In this document: positions 9,600-18,908 of the stretch, piece after piece
How the letters are laid out: each line of letters opens with the position of its first letter
Numbering within the stretch: position 1 is the stretch's first letter
DNA from: Mesorhizobium comanense
Lineage (GTDB): Bacteria > Pseudomonadota > Alphaproteobacteria > Rhizobiales > Rhizobiaceae
Assembly (NCBI RefSeq): GCF_005503535.1
Contig: NZ_SCNN01000004.1
Coordinates: 186,001-250,000 of the forward strand
Length of the DNA stretch: 64,000 nucleotides
Direction: 5' to 3'
The notes under the pieces: model-generated
The model's database searches: none
What the model saw: the letters and a program-made list of their open reading frames with translations, nothing else
Told to the model about the DNA's origin: nothing
Position numbers and translations under genes: made by a program

Positions 9600-9677
9600 G
9601 GGCATGATCTTCGTTAGGGATCATGCCCGACGTCGAAGTGCCGCAGCCTCGGTTGCGCGTCCAATCGGACGCGCAAC
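9600..9677 (+). promoter_or_regulatory. Two intercistronic hairpins after the sugar-binding-protein gene
   Basis: First stem: GGGCATGATC (9600-9609) with GATCATGCCC (9619-9628), a perfect 10-bp stem. Second stem: GTTGCGCGTCC (9652-9662) with GGACGCGCAAC (9667-9677), a perfect 11-bp stem with a 4-base loop. Neither has a U-tract, so they look like mRNA stabilisers or attenuators rather than full terminators. This is the usual arrangement for raising binding protein over permease. Confidence 0.65.
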
Positions 9678-9734
9678 GCTGTAGTGCCGCCGTGCTATAT
9701 CCGGATCAATGATGAACGAGGAGAGGCTGCTCTG

Positions 9735-10619
9735 ATGTCGGGCACCTGGATGACAACCCGTGCGTGGCTGCTGATGCTGCCTCTTCTCGTGGTCATGGTC
9801 GCCGTCATTGGCTGGCCGCTGGTCGACACGATCGGCCTTTCCTTCACGGACGCCAGGCTGGTCGGCACCGGCGGCGATTTCGTCGGCATCGACAATTACA
9901 CCAACATGCTGTCCAGCCCGAACTTCTCGCGCACGCTGATCACCACCACGCTGTTCGCGGTCATCTCCGTGGCCGCCGAGATGGTGATCGGCGTTCTCGC
10001 CGCGCTTCTGCTCAACCAGGAATTCAAAGGCCGCGCCATCCTGCGCGCCTTGATGATCCTGCCCTGGGCGCTGCCCACCGTGGTCAACGCAACGCTGTGG
10101 CGGCTTATCTACAATCCCGAATACGGCGCGCTCAACGCCGCGCTGACGCAGTTGCACCTCATCGACGCCTACCGCTCCTGGCTCGGCGAACCGGGCACGG
10201 CCCTGGCGGCCCTGATCGTCGCCGACTGCTGGAAGAATTTTCCGCTGGTGGCCCTGATCGCGCTCGCCGCCCTGCAGGCGGTGCCGCGCGACATAACCGC
10301 CGCCTCGCTGGTCGACGGCGCCGGCCCGTTCAACCGCTTCCGCTTCGTCATCCTGCCCTATCTCGCCGGCCCGCTGATGGTGGCGCTGGTGCTGCGCACC
10401 ATCGAAGCCTTCAAGGTCTTCGACATCATCTGGGTGATGACGCGAGGCGGTCCCGCCAACAGCACGCGCACGCTGTCGATCCTGGTCTATCAGGAGGCCT
10501 TCTCCTTCCAGCGCGCCGGTTCCGGCGCCTCGCTGGCGCTGATCGTCACCTTGCTCGTCACGGTGCTTGCCGTTGCCTATGCCGCGCTGGTGAGGAAGAC
10601 CGCCGGGAGCGCCGCCTGA
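9735..10619 (+). CDS. Sugar ABC transporter permease 1 (MalF/UgpA-like)
   Basis: Inner-membrane subunit of 294 residues from ATG 9735, with GAGAGG about eleven bases upstream. Six membrane segments are apparent, beginning with RAWLLMLPLLVVMVAVIGWPL. The EAA loop that docks on the ATPase reads DITAASLVDGAGPFNRFRFVILPYL (about residues 188-212), with the conserved G at the expected spacing. Its stop overlaps the ATG of the second permease by one base (TGATG), so the two are translationally coupled and should form a heterodimeric channel. Confidence 0.92.
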   Translation: MSGTWMTTRAWLLMLPLLVVMVAVIGWPLVDTIGLSFTDARLVGTGGDFVGIDNYTNMLSSPNFSRTLITTTLFAVISVAAEMVIGVLAALLLNQEFKGRAILRALMILPWALPTVVNATLWRLIYNPEYGALNAALTQLHLIDAYRSWLGEPGTALAALIVADCWKNFPLVALIALAALQAVPRDITAASLVDGAGPFNRFRFVILPYLAGPLMVALVLRTIEAFKVFDIIWVMTRGGPANSTRTLSILVYQEAFSFQRAGSGASLALIVTLLVTVLAVAYAALVRKTAGSAA

Positions 10620-11464
10620 TGGAACGCAGGAGCCCGGCCTTCACCGTCTTCATCTATGCCTGTGCGCTCCTGCTCGCGGCGATCATCCTGGCGCCGATCG
10701 CCTGGCTGTTCATCATGAGCATTTCGCCGGCCGCCGATCTCGCCGCCAAGCCCTTGCGCTGGTGGCCGCAGGCCGTCGATCTCTCCCGTTACCGGCAATT
10801 GCTGTCGACCGCCGAGAACAGCGCCGGCGCGGCCTTCACCTCGTCGCTGCGCAACAGCCTGGAGATATCAGGCATGGCGACGCTCGCGGCACTCGCCCTG
10901 GCAATCCCCGCCGGCTGGGCGGTGTCGCGCACGCCGGCGATCGGCTGGTCGCTGTCGATGGTCATCGCCACCTACATGCTGCCCCCGGTGGCATTGGCCG
11001 TGCCGCTCTACATGGGCCTGTCGCATCTTGGCCTGCTCAACAACGTCTTCGGCCTGGCGTTGGTCTACCTGACCATACTGGCGCCGTTCACCACCTGGTT
11101 GATGAAATCCGGCTTCGATTCCATTCCGCGCGAAATCGAAGCGGCGGCGATGATCGACGGCGCCGGCCTGCTCCAGACATGGCGCATCATCACACTGCCG
11201 CTCGCCGCGCCTGTCATGGCGACATCGGCGCTGTTTGCCGTGCTTCTGGCCTGGGACGAATTCTTCTATGCGCTGCTGTTCACCTCCGACCAGCGCGCCA
11301 AGACCCTCACGGTCGCCATCGCCGATCTCGCCGGCGGCCGTGTTTCTGACTACGGGCTGATCGCCACCGCCGGCGTTCTGGCCGCGCTGCCGCCGGTCCT
11401 GATCGGGCTGGTGATGCAGCGGGCGCTGATCTCGGGCCTGACCAGCGGCGGTGTGAAAGGATGA
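10619..11464 (+). CDS. Sugar ABC transporter permease 2 (MalG/UgpE-like)
   Basis: Second channel subunit, 281 residues, starting at the ATG that overlaps the previous stop. The N-terminus is hydrophobic (FIYACALLLAAIILAPIAWLF) and is followed by the periplasmic loop and five further membrane segments. The EAA motif REIEAAAMIDGAGLLQTWRIITLPLAAP lies near residues 170-197. The gene end overlaps the SIS gene by four bases (ATGA), continuing the tightly coupled operon. A longer in-frame reading back to 9764 crosses the first permease gene and is a shadow. Confidence 0.92.
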   Translation: MERRSPAFTVFIYACALLLAAIILAPIAWLFIMSISPAADLAAKPLRWWPQAVDLSRYRQLLSTAENSAGAAFTSSLRNSLEISGMATLAALALAIPAGWAVSRTPAIGWSLSMVIATYMLPPVALAVPLYMGLSHLGLLNNVFGLALVYLTILAPFTTWLMKSGFDSIPREIEAAAMIDGAGLLQTWRIITLPLAAPVMATSALFAVLLAWDEFFYALLFTSDQRAKTLTVAIADLAGGRVSDYGLIATAGVLAALPPVLIGLVMQRALISGLTSGGVKG

Positions 11465-12483
11465 CAATGAACGAACCCAAGAACCGTCCGGCCGGACTGG
11501 CCGCGATCGACCGCGAAATGGCGCGCCAGCACGCGGATGCGCTGACCTCGTTCAGGCAGAACACGGCCGAGGCGCGGAAAGCGGCGGCTTCCATCAGACA
11601 AACGGGCCGGCTGCTGCTGCTCGGCATGGGCGGCTCGCATGCCGTGGGCCGTGCGGTGGAACCGCTTTATCGCGCGCTTGGCGTCGATGCCCTGGCAACG
11701 CCGCTTTCCGAGCAGCTCGGCCAGCCGCTGCCGCTCGACGGCCGCACCGTTATCGTGACCTCGCAATCCGGCGAGAGCGCCGAGGTCGTCAGATGGTTCA
11801 AGGAGGTTGGCGCCGGCCCTGATATCTTCGGGTTGACGCTGGAAGGCGGCTCTTTTCTTGCCCGCACGGCATCCTGTCTGGTTGGCGCCGGCGGCACCGA
11901 ACTAGCCTTCGCCGCGACCCGCAGCCTGACGGTGACCCTCGCCTTGCATCTGGCAATCCTCGCCGCCTTGGGCGAGGATCCCGCTCCCGCCGTCGCCGCG
12001 CTCGAAGCGCCGCAGGATTGTGACATAGCCGCAGCGCTCGCTGTGCTTGGCGGCGTGGACACCATCGTCACCTCGGGCCGGCGCCTGCAAGGTATCGCCG
12101 AAGCCCTGGCGCTCGGCCTGACCGAGCTTTCGCGGCTGCCGTGCTTTTCCCTGGAAGGCGGCCAGCTGCGGCATGGCCCGATGGAAATGCTCGGCCCGAA
12201 GATCGGCGTGGTCCTGTTTCGCGGCAACGACCCGACATCGGAGCTGGTGACCGCGATGGCCCTTTCGGTGGTCGAGACCGGCGCGCCGCTGGTGATCTTC
12301 GACGCGTCCGGACAACTGCCCGTGGCGGGTGCCGTGACGCTTGCCTTCAGGCCGGCTTCCGGCATGGGCGCGATCTTCGCCATGCTGCCTGTCGCTCAGC
12401 GCCTGATGATCGCCTTCGCCGACAGCCGGATCGACAATGCCGGCACGCCCGTGCGCACGACCAAGATCACCAGGAGCGAGTGA
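11461..12483 (+). CDS. SIS-domain protein (sugar-phosphate isomerase/deglycase-like)
   Basis: 340-residue cytosolic protein with two SIS domains like the isomerase half of GlmS, AgaS and FrlB. The first SIS domain has LLLLGMGGSHAVGRAVEPLY and the phospho-sugar Ser cluster VTSQSGESAEVV. The second ends in LEGGQLRHGPMEML, matching the catalytic ELxHGP-type segment of the GlmS isomerase. The start is ATG 11461, or ATG 11467, which has better AAGGA spacing. Placement between an ABC importer and a PfkB kinase suggests it deaminates, deglycates or isomerises an imported amino-sugar-like phosphate. The exact reaction cannot be told from sequence. Confidence 0.82.
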   Translation: MTMNEPKNRPAGLAAIDREMARQHADALTSFRQNTAEARKAAASIRQTGRLLLLGMGGSHAVGRAVEPLYRALGVDALATPLSEQLGQPLPLDGRTVIVTSQSGESAEVVRWFKEVGAGPDIFGLTLEGGSFLARTASCLVGAGGTELAFAATRSLTVTLALHLAILAALGEDPAPAVAALEAPQDCDIAAALAVLGGVDTIVTSGRRLQGIAEALALGLTELSRLPCFSLEGGQLRHGPMEMLGPKIGVVLFRGNDPTSELVTAMALSVVETGAPLVIFDASGQLPVAGAVTLAFRPASGMGAIFAMLPVAQRLMIAFADSRIDNAGTPVRTTKITRSE

Positions 12484-13421
12484 TGCGTCCGCTTGCTGTG
12501 ATCGGCAACGTCAATGTCGACCTGATCATGGGCCCGGTCGCGCCATGGCCGAAGGCCGGCACCGAAACCGTCGTCGACCATGACGATCTGCGCGTCGGCG
12601 GCCAGGCCGGCAACACGGGACTTGCCTGGCAAGCGCTCGGCGTCGATTTCGAGATTGCCGCCAATGTCGGTGACGACCAGTTCGGCCATTGGCTGCGCGA
12701 GGCTTTTGGCGCCCGGGCCGACAAATGGCCGGTGCGCCCCGAAAGCACGACCCTTTCGGTCGGCATGACCCATCCCGATGGCGAAAGAACGTTTTTCACC
12801 ACGCGCGGGCACCTGCCACGCTTCAGCCTGGCGGATGTGCTTTCCGTACTCGACGGCAAGCGGCTTGGCGGTGGCTACGCGCTGCTGTGTGGCTCGTTCC
12901 TCACCGACGACCTGACCGGCGAGTATGACGCCTTCTTCGATTGGGCGGCCAGCCACGACATCGCCGTCGCGCTGGACACCGGATGGCCGATACAGGGCTG
13001 GACGCCGGCCAACTGCAAGGCGGCGCGGGAATGGTTGGCGCGCTGCGATCTTGCCCTGTTCAATGAGGTCGAGACGGTGACGCTGGCCGGTACGCCCGCG
13101 CCCGTCGATGCCGCGCGGCGGATACAATCCATGATGAAGAAAGGCGCGACCGCCGTGGTCAAGCGCGGCCCCGACGGAGCGATCGCCATCGGCCCCGGCG
13201 GAGCGCTGGTGCGGGCGGCCGCCCCCAACGTCAAGGTTGTCGACACGATCGGCGCCGGCGATGTCTTCAACGCCGCGTTCCTGGCCACGCTCGCGCAGGA
13301 CCAGCCGCTGAGCGCCTCGCTCGAAGCCGCCACACAGGTGGCGTCGCGTGCCATATCCACCTTGCCGCGCAACTACGGCGAACCAATGTACCCCAGGGAA
13401 GTCACGCATGAGCGCGCTTGA
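12483..13421 (+). CDS. PfkB-family carbohydrate kinase
   Basis: 312-residue ribokinase/fructokinase-type enzyme that would phosphorylate the imported sugar with ATP. It shows the N-terminal PfkB strand GNVNVDLIMGPV, the substrate GG motif RVGGQAGNTGLAWQALG (about residues 38-54), and the anion-hole plus catalytic Asp motif DTIGAGDVFNAAFL (about residues 253-266). ATG 12483 overlaps the SIS stop by one base, and the 3' end overlaps the ATPase gene by 14 bp. A SIS protein with a PfkB kinase in one importer operon recalls the FrlB/FrlD pair for fructosamines. Other amino sugars are equally possible. Confidence 0.88.
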   Translation: MRPLAVIGNVNVDLIMGPVAPWPKAGTETVVDHDDLRVGGQAGNTGLAWQALGVDFEIAANVGDDQFGHWLREAFGARADKWPVRPESTTLSVGMTHPDGERTFFTTRGHLPRFSLADVLSVLDGKRLGGGYALLCGSFLTDDLTGEYDAFFDWAASHDIAVALDTGWPIQGWTPANCKAAREWLARCDLALFNEVETVTLAGTPAPVDAARRIQSMMKKGATAVVKRGPDGAIAIGPGGALVRAAAPNVKVVDTIGAGDVFNAAFLATLAQDQPLSASLEAATQVASRAISTLPRNYGEPMYPREVTHERA

Positions 13422-14493
13422 AATCCGCAATGTCCGCAAGAACTATGGCAGCGTCGAAACGCTCAAAGGCATCGACATCGCGCTGCAGAGCGGTGAATTC
13501 CTGGTGCTGCTCGGTTCCTCCGGCTGCGGAAAGTCGACGCTTCTCAACATCATCGCGGGCCTGGCCGAGGCGACGAGCGGCGATGTGCTGATCGGCGGCC
13601 GGTCGATCCTTGGCGTCCACCCCAAGAACCGCGACATCGCCATGGTCTTCCAGTCCTATGCGCTTTATCCGAACCTGACCGTGCGCCGTAACATCGGCTT
13701 CGGCCTGGAAATGCGTGGTGTCGCGGCGCAGGAGCGCGACAAGGCGGTCGCCGAAGCCGCCAAACTGCTGCAGATCGAAAGCCTGCTCGACCGCAAACCG
13801 AGCCAGCTTTCCGGCGGCCAGCGCCAGCGTGTCGCCATCGGCAGGGCGCTGGTGCGCAAGCCGCAGGTCTTCCTCTTCGACGAGCCGCTGTCCAACCTCG
13901 ACGCCAAGCTGCGGCTGGAAATGCGCACCGAATTGAAGCGGCTGCATCAGATGCTGCAGACCACTGTCGTCTACGTCACCCATGACCAGATCGAGGCCAT
14001 GACGCTGGCGAGCCGCATCGCCGTCATGCGCGACGGCAGGATCGAGCAGCTCGGCACGCCGGAGGAGATCTACAACGAGCCGGCAACGCTCTATGTCGCC
14101 GGCTTCGTCGGGGCGCCTTCGATGAACATGCTGCAGGCGGTTGTCACGGATGGCAGGCTGGCCATCGACGGGTCCGAGGCACGCATACCTTTGCCGGCGC
14201 GCTATGCCGGCGCGGCGCGAGAAGGTGCGCCGGTCGTCATCGGCATCAGACCGGAGGCGCTGCGCGCGGCGCAGAGCGCGGCGACCGACCTTTCGCTGCC
14301 CGTCGAGATCGAGGTCGTCGAACTGACCGGCCCGGAGCTGGTGACCACCGCCCGCCTCGGCACGCAGCGGCTGACGGCCTGCCTGCCGCCACGTGCCTCT
14401 CTCGCCAAAGGCGACAAGCGCGACCTCGCCTTCGACGAGGCGGCACTTCGCCTCTTCGATCCGTCGACAGGCAAGGCCCTGCCGACGGCTTGA
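13408..14493 (+). CDS. Sugar ABC transporter ATP-binding protein (UgpC/MalK-like)
   Basis: 361-residue ATPase that powers the upstream permease pair. Walker A is LGSSGCGKST, followed by VFQSYALYPNLTV, the signature LSGGQRQRVAIGRAL, Walker B VFLFDEPLSNLDAKLR and the switch H in VTHDQIEAMTLA. The C-terminal regulatory OB-like domain (VGIRPEALR... onward, about residues 235-361) is the MalK/UgpC type. ATG 13408 lies inside the kinase gene, with CCCAGGGAAG upstream. It is the last gene of the operon and is followed by a strong hairpin at 14500-14526. Confidence 0.92.
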   Translation: MSALEIRNVRKNYGSVETLKGIDIALQSGEFLVLLGSSGCGKSTLLNIIAGLAEATSGDVLIGGRSILGVHPKNRDIAMVFQSYALYPNLTVRRNIGFGLEMRGVAAQERDKAVAEAAKLLQIESLLDRKPSQLSGGQRQRVAIGRALVRKPQVFLFDEPLSNLDAKLRLEMRTELKRLHQMLQTTVVYVTHDQIEAMTLASRIAVMRDGRIEQLGTPEEIYNEPATLYVAGFVGAPSMNMLQAVVTDGRLAIDGSEARIPLPARYAGAAREGAPVVIGIRPEALRAAQSAATDLSLPVEIEVVELTGPELVTTARLGTQRLTACLPPRASLAKGDKRDLAFDEAALRLFDPSTGKALPTA

Positions 14494-14499
14494 AACCGG

Positions 14500-14526
14500 C
14501 CGTGCACGCCTGCCCGGCGTGCACGG
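14500..14526 (+). terminator. Hairpin at the end of the sugar operon
   Basis: CCGTGCACGCC pairs with GGCGTGCACGG around a five-base loop, an 11-bp stem just after the ATPase stop. There is no U-tract. It stands between convergent genes and probably acts as an end-of-transcript structure. Confidence 0.5.
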
Positions 14527-14533
14527 TCTCAAA

Positions 14534-14577
14534 GCAATTCCAGGAAAAGTGGGAACCGGCTTTCCGTCCGGAATTGC
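14534..14577. repeat. Palindromic intergenic repeat, copy R2
   Basis: GCAATTCC...GGAATTGC with the same inner AGGAAAAGTG and TTTCCGTCC halves as the copy at 851-892. It is located between two convergent genes. Confidence 0.8.
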
Positions 14578-14590
14578 GGCAGAACAAAGA

Positions 14591-15604
14591 TCAGCGCGCC
14601 GGCGGCGCGTACATCAGTCCGCCGGCACTCCACAGCGCATTGATGCCGCGCGCGATCTTCAGCTGGCTGGACTGGCCGAGATTGCGCTCGAAGATCTCGC
14701 CGTAATTGCCGACCTTGGCGACGATGTTGTAGGCGAAGGCGGGATCCAGCCCGAGTTGCTTGCCATTATCGCCCTCGACGCCGAGAAACCGTCGGACCGT
14801 CGGATTCTGCGACTTCAGCGAGGTTTCCGCATTGGCTTGCGTGATGCCTTCCTCTTCCGCCTCGATCAGCGAGAACAGCGTCCAGCGCACGACATCGAAC
14901 CACTTGTCGTCGCCCTTGCGCACGGCGGGACCGAGTGGCTCCTTCGAGATGATCTCGGGCAGCACCGCAAAGGCGGCCGGATCGGTCAGCTTCAGGCGCT
15001 GCGCGTAGAGCGCCGAGGCGTCCGTCGTGTAGACATCGCAGCGCCCGCTGTCGAACGCCTTGATGATGCTGTCGGCGGAATCGATGACGACCGCCTCATA
15101 CTTCATGTTGTGGGCGGTGAAATAGTCGGCGACGTTCTGCTCGGTGGTCGTACCCTGCTCGGCGCATACCGTGGCGCCCGAAAGCTTCAACGCGCTGTCC
15201 ACGCCGAGGTTCTTGCGCACCATGAAGCCCTGGCCGTCATAGTAGGCGGTACCGGCGAAATGGATGCCCATGCCGGTGTCGCGCGACAAGGTCCAGGTCG
15301 ACTGCCGCGACAGAATATCGACGGTACCGGCCTGAAGGGCGGTGAAGCGCTCCTTGGTCGACAGAGGGACATAGCTCACCTTGTCCGGATCGCCGAAAAC
15401 CGCGGCCGAAACGGCACGGCAGAAGTCGATGTCGAAGCCGCTCCATTTGCCCTGATCGTCGGGCGCTGAAAAACCCGCGACGCCCTGGCTGACGCCGCAC
15501 AGAATCGAGCCTCTCTGCTTGACGATGTCGAATGTGTCCGCCTTCGCCGGCACGGCCATCATGGCCGATGCCAGCGCGAGCGCGGCAATGATTGCTTGTC
15601 TCAT
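14591..15604 (-). CDS. General amino-acid ABC transporter substrate-binding protein (AapJ/BztA-like)
   Basis: Periplasmic polar-amino-acid binding protein of 337 residues. ATG 15604 has GGGAGG five bases upstream. The signal peptide ends VPAKADTF. Family-3 features include RGSILCGVSQGVAGFSAPDDQGKWSGFDIDFCRAVSAAVFGD near the N-terminus, and two cysteines (in ILCGV and DFCRA) typical of AapJ proteins. No permease genes accompany it, so it probably feeds a transporter encoded elsewhere. It lies on the same strand, 112 bp downstream of the aminotransferase fusion gene, and may deliver that enzyme's substrate. Confidence 0.88.
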   Translation of the reverse strand: MRQAIIAALALASAMMAVPAKADTFDIVKQRGSILCGVSQGVAGFSAPDDQGKWSGFDIDFCRAVSAAVFGDPDKVSYVPLSTKERFTALQAGTVDILSRQSTWTLSRDTGMGIHFAGTAYYDGQGFMVRKNLGVDSALKLSGATVCAEQGTTTEQNVADYFTAHNMKYEAVVIDSADSIIKAFDSGRCDVYTTDASALYAQRLKLTDPAAFAVLPEIISKEPLGPAVRKGDDKWFDVVRWTLFSLIEAEEEGITQANAETSLKSQNPTVRRFLGVEGDNGKQLGLDPAFAYNIVAKVGNYGEIFERNLGQSSQLKIARGINALWSAGGLMYAPPAR

Positions 15605-15715
15605 GGTTTCCTCCCTTGCTGAGGCAAAGCCTCTCCTCCCGCCGGCGCGCAAGCGCCGGACGTTCCTGAAAATCGCTACTTACGAGATTGCCGCGCGCCG
15701 CCTCGGCGCGCGGCG

Positions 15716-18700
15716 TCAGCCCTCTGCCCTTTCCGCCAGGACCGCCGCCAGCGTCTCGTCGAGAACGCCGACAAGGTGATCGGCGTTGGCGCGGCTGAAG
15801 ATCATCGGCGGACGCATCTTCAGCACATTGTCATGCGGGCCCTCGGTTCCGATCAGCACGCCACGCGCCCGCACGCCGTCGTTGACGCGGCGGGCGAGCG
15901 CCGTCGCCGGCGTCTTGCTCTCGCGGTCCTCGACCAGCTCGATACCAAGGAACAAGCCCTGGCCGCGCACGTCGCCGATTATGGCGTAGCGCGCTTGCAG
16001 TTCCTTGAACCGGGTCAGGAGATAGTTGCCGATCTCCAGCGCATTGCGCCTCAAGCCGTCGCGCTCGATGACGTCGAGCACCGCGAGCCCGGCCGCGCAC
16101 GACACCGGATTGCCGCCGAACGTATTGAAATATTCCATCCCGTTGTTGAACGAGGCGGCGATCTCCCGGGTCGTGACCACCGCCGCCATCGGATGACCGT
16201 TGCCGATCGGCTTGCCCATGGTGACGATGTCGGGCGTCACGTCCTGGGTCTCGAACGCCCACCAATGGCTGCCCACCCGGCCGAAGCCGACCTGGACTTC
16301 ATCTGCGGCGCAGATGCCGCCGGCGGCACGCACCATGGCGTAGACTTCCTCGAGATAGCCGTCCGGCAGGAACACCTGGCCGGCGACGCTCGGAATCGAT
16401 TCCGCCAGGAAGAGGCCCGGCGCGCGGCCTTGCCTTGCCATCTCGCTGATCTGCTCGGCGACGCTCTCGGCAAACCGCCTTGCATACTCCTCGGCGGGCC
16501 AGTCGGCGGGTGCGCGGTAGCTGTCGGGAATGACAGCCTCGAACACATGTGGCGGCCGGCCCTTGCCGCCCTTGCGCTTGTATTTGTAGGGGCTGAGGTC
16601 GATCAGTTCCTGCGTCGTGCCGTGATAGGCCCAGTCGAGCACGATCGCCTCGCTGCGCCCGGTATGGGTTCGCGCCATGCGCAGCATCAGGCTGTTGGCC
16701 TCGCTGCCCGAGCAGGCGAAGGACGCGACCGACAGCCCGGCCGGGAGCGTCGCCGTCAGCCGCTCCGCGTAGGTCACGATGGCGTCGTGCAGATAGCGCG
16801 TGTTGGTGTTGAGTTTCGCCGCCTGCCTGGCGATCGCTTCGACCACGTCGGGATGGGCATGACCGAGATGGCAGACATTGTTGAAACAGTCGAGATAGGC
16901 GCGGCCGCGATCGTCGATCAGCCAGGCGCCTTCGCCCCGCACGAACTTGATCGGCTCGGAATAGGAGATGGAGAGGTTGGGCAGCAGCGTCGCCTTGCGC
17001 GCCGCGACGATCTCCGAGCGGGCGCGGCCGCTCTGCCGGAAGGTTTCCGGTGGAATGCCGGCGAGGTCGGCGGCATCGGGAAAGAGCTCTTGCCACACAT
17101 CGAGATAGCGCTCTTCGCCGACACCCAGTATGTCGCGCGCGGCGAGGCTGGTGTCCGTCGAAATCTGGAAATGCAGGTGCGGCGCCCAGCCGCCATTTTC
17201 CGCGGGCCTGCCCATCTCGCCGACAAGCGCGCCGGCGTCCAGGCGGTCGCCCACCTTCAGCCGCTGTCCCGCCTCATGCGCCATGTGGCCCCACAGCGTG
17301 ACGAAACGCGGACAGTCCGGCGGCGCGTGCTCCAGTGCCACCAGGCAGCCATAGCCGAGCGGGTCCTCTTCGATCTCGACGCTTCTGACCGTGGCGGCGA
17401 GCGGCGTATAAAGCCGCGTACCCGCCGGCATGAAGAGGTCGAGGCCAAGATGATTGGCCCGTCGCGCGCCTTCCACGAAACGCGACTGGAACATTTCGCC
17501 CGCATAGACCGTGCGCGCCTCACCCCATGGACCGATGCCGAGCGCAACACCATGCTCGGCGCAATAGGCGTCCCACCACGCGGTCGCCTCGTCGGGCTGC
17601 TGCGCGGCCGATGCCACGGTCATCGGATTTTGCGGTTCGCCATAAGGCACGAGCGCCTTGGCGAGCGTGGCCGGGTGGCGGTCGAGGATCGGCGCCAGCC
17701 GCGTACGGTTCGCCGCGATCCAGCCTGTCACGGCGCGGGCTCCGGGAGCCGCTTCGAAGCCGCAGGCATGGCGCACGATCGCGGTGGCGAAGCGCCGGTT
17801 CATCCGCCCAAGGCGATGCAGAAGCCGCCAGGCCGGTGCTTCCGAGATCGACAGATAAGGATTGTCGACGGTCCGGTCCCGGCGCGCGGCGGACAAGGTC
17901 ACCGAGGTGACGAGGCGCATCGCGATCAGATCGAAGAGCAGGTCGAGTTCCTCTTCGCGCAACGGATATTCGGCATGGAAGCCCGATGTCAGCCGCGCCG
18001 CCGCGCCGATCGGATCCTCGGCGTCGAGGATGGCGTAGGCGCAGGCGACGGCGACTTCGGCGATCAGCACGCTGTGCAACGCGTCGCCGAAGTCGATAAG
18101 CCCGGCGACGCGCTCTGGCCGGTCGGGGTCGACCAGCACGTTCCAGTCATTGGCGTCGTTATGGATCACCTGCGCGCGCAATGCTGGCAACCGGGGTGCG
18201 ACCTCCGCATCGAAATGATCAAGGAACCGCTCGAGCAAGGCGCGGTCCCGGCTGTCATCGATATGATGAAGACGATGCCGGGCGCCACCCGCCTGGCGGA
18301 TATCCCAGTCGAACGAGCGCAAGGCGCCGGGATGGATGAAGCCCTGCAAGGCCCGGTCCAGCCGACCGAGCACGCCGCCGAGGCTCTCGAGCAGCGCCGG
18401 GTTCGTCTCGCTCTCTGCCAAAGGCCGTCCCGGAAGCCACGACACCAGACGCAACGCATGCTCTTCGCCGCCGGGGCCCCTGGCATGGGCGAGCGATGTT
18501 CCCTGCCCTGTCTTCCTGAGGCGCGGCACGGCGAGATCCGGGCTGTGGCGTTCGAGATGGTCGAACAGGGCTGCCTGAAAATCGCTCTCGACCCGCGGCT
18601 CGCTGGCATTGACGATCTTGAATATCCACGCCGAATGATCCGCCGCCATCAGCTTGAAATTCTGGTCGCGCTCGCTGTCGAGCGGCGCGACTGTTCCGGC

Positions 18701-18778
18701 GATGCCGAAATGCCGCGCCGCGAGATCGACGGCTTCGCCGGGCGGGAAATGCGGCGCTGGGTGGGAAACGTCAGTCAT
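15716..18778 (-). CDS. Three-domain fusion: APH-type kinase, M23 peptidase, class-III aminotransferase/phospho-lyase
   Basis: 1020-residue protein from ATG 18778. Residues about 1-350 form an aminoglycoside-phosphotransferase-like kinase, with catalytic loop IHNDANDWN (H206, D208) and GLIDFGDA. About 400-590 is an M23/LytM peptidase domain with an intact zinc set: H443-x3-D447 in NHLGLDLF, and H534-x-H536 in PHLHF. About 600-1020 is a PLP fold-type-I class-III aminotransferase with [11 protein letters not shown] and the PLP lysine K856 in TMGKPIGNG. The C-terminal part resembles the ethanolamine-phosphate and 5-phosphohydroxylysine phospho-lyases, and the kinase resembles hydroxylysine kinase. 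Kinase followed by phospho-lyase would degrade a hydroxyl-amine such as hydroxylysine. The peptidase insert is unexplained. It is divergent from an Lrp-type regulator. Confidence 0.85.
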   Translation of the reverse strand: MTDVSHPAPHFPPGEAVDLAARHFGIAGTVAPLDSERDQNFKLMAADHSAWIFKIVNASEPRVESDFQAALFDHLERHSPDLAVPRLRKTGQGTSLAHARGPGGEEHALRLVSWLPGRPLAESETNPALLESLGGVLGRLDRALQGFIHPGALRSFDWDIRQAGGARHRLHHIDDSRDRALLERFLDHFDAEVAPRLPALRAQVIHNDANDWNVLVDPDRPERVAGLIDFGDALHSVLIAEVAVACAYAILDAEDPIGAAARLTSGFHAEYPLREEELDLLFDLIAMRLVTSVTLSAARRDRTVDNPYLSISEAPAWRLLHRLGRMNRRFATAIVRHACGFEAAPGARAVTGWIAANRTRLAPILDRHPATLAKALVPYGEPQNPMTVASAAQQPDEATAWWDAYCAEHGVALGIGPWGEARTVYAGEMFQSRFVEGARRANHLGLDLFMPAGTRLYTPLAATVRSVEIEEDPLGYGCLVALEHAPPDCPRFVTLWGHMAHEAGQRLKVGDRLDAGALVGEMGRPAENGGWAPHLHFQISTDTSLAARDILGVGEERYLDVWQELFPDAADLAGIPPETFRQSGRARSEIVAARKATLLPNLSISYSEPIKFVRGEGAWLIDDRGRAYLDCFNNVCHLGHAHPDVVEAIARQAAKLNTNTRYLHDAIVTYAERLTATLPAGLSVASFACSGSEANSLMLRMARTHTGRSEAIVLDWAYHGTTQELIDLSPYKYKRKGGKGRPPHVFEAVIPDSYRAPADWPAEEYARRFAESVAEQISEMARQGRAPGLFLAESIPSVAGQVFLPDGYLEEVYAMVRAAGGICAADEVQVGFGRVGSHWWAFETQDVTPDIVTMGKPIGNGHPMAAVVTTREIAASFNNGMEYFNTFGGNPVSCAAGLAVLDVIERDGLRRNALEIGNYLLTRFKELQARYAIIGDVRGQGLFLGIELVEDRESKTPATALARRVNDGVRARGVLIGTEGPHDNVLKMRPPMIFSRANADHLVGVLDETLAAVLAERAEG

Positions 18779-18851
18779 GTGAAATCCGATCTGTCCTGTC
18801 GAAGCTTGGCATGGGCCAAAAAATCGGGCATCCGGCAAAGCGTCGGTTACG

Positions 18852-18880
18852 CCGGCACAATGACTGCTTTGACCGGCACA
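18852..18880. promoter_or_regulatory. Direct repeat in the fusion-gene/Lrp divergent promoter region
   Basis: CCGGCACA occurs at 18852-18859 and again at 18873-18880, 21 bp apart (two helical turns). The repeat lies in the 130-bp gap between the fusion gene and the Lrp-type gene. Phased repeats suit an Lrp/AsnC oligomer, but the assignment is only positional. Confidence 0.3.
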
Positions 18881-18908
18881 TTAACGGAACCGCCAGGAGC
18901 ATGGGGAC

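Noticed and set aside
10762..11349. Alternative frames across the sugar permease genes
   Set aside because: The permease frames show membrane segments and EAA loops. The alternatives are Arg-rich noise.
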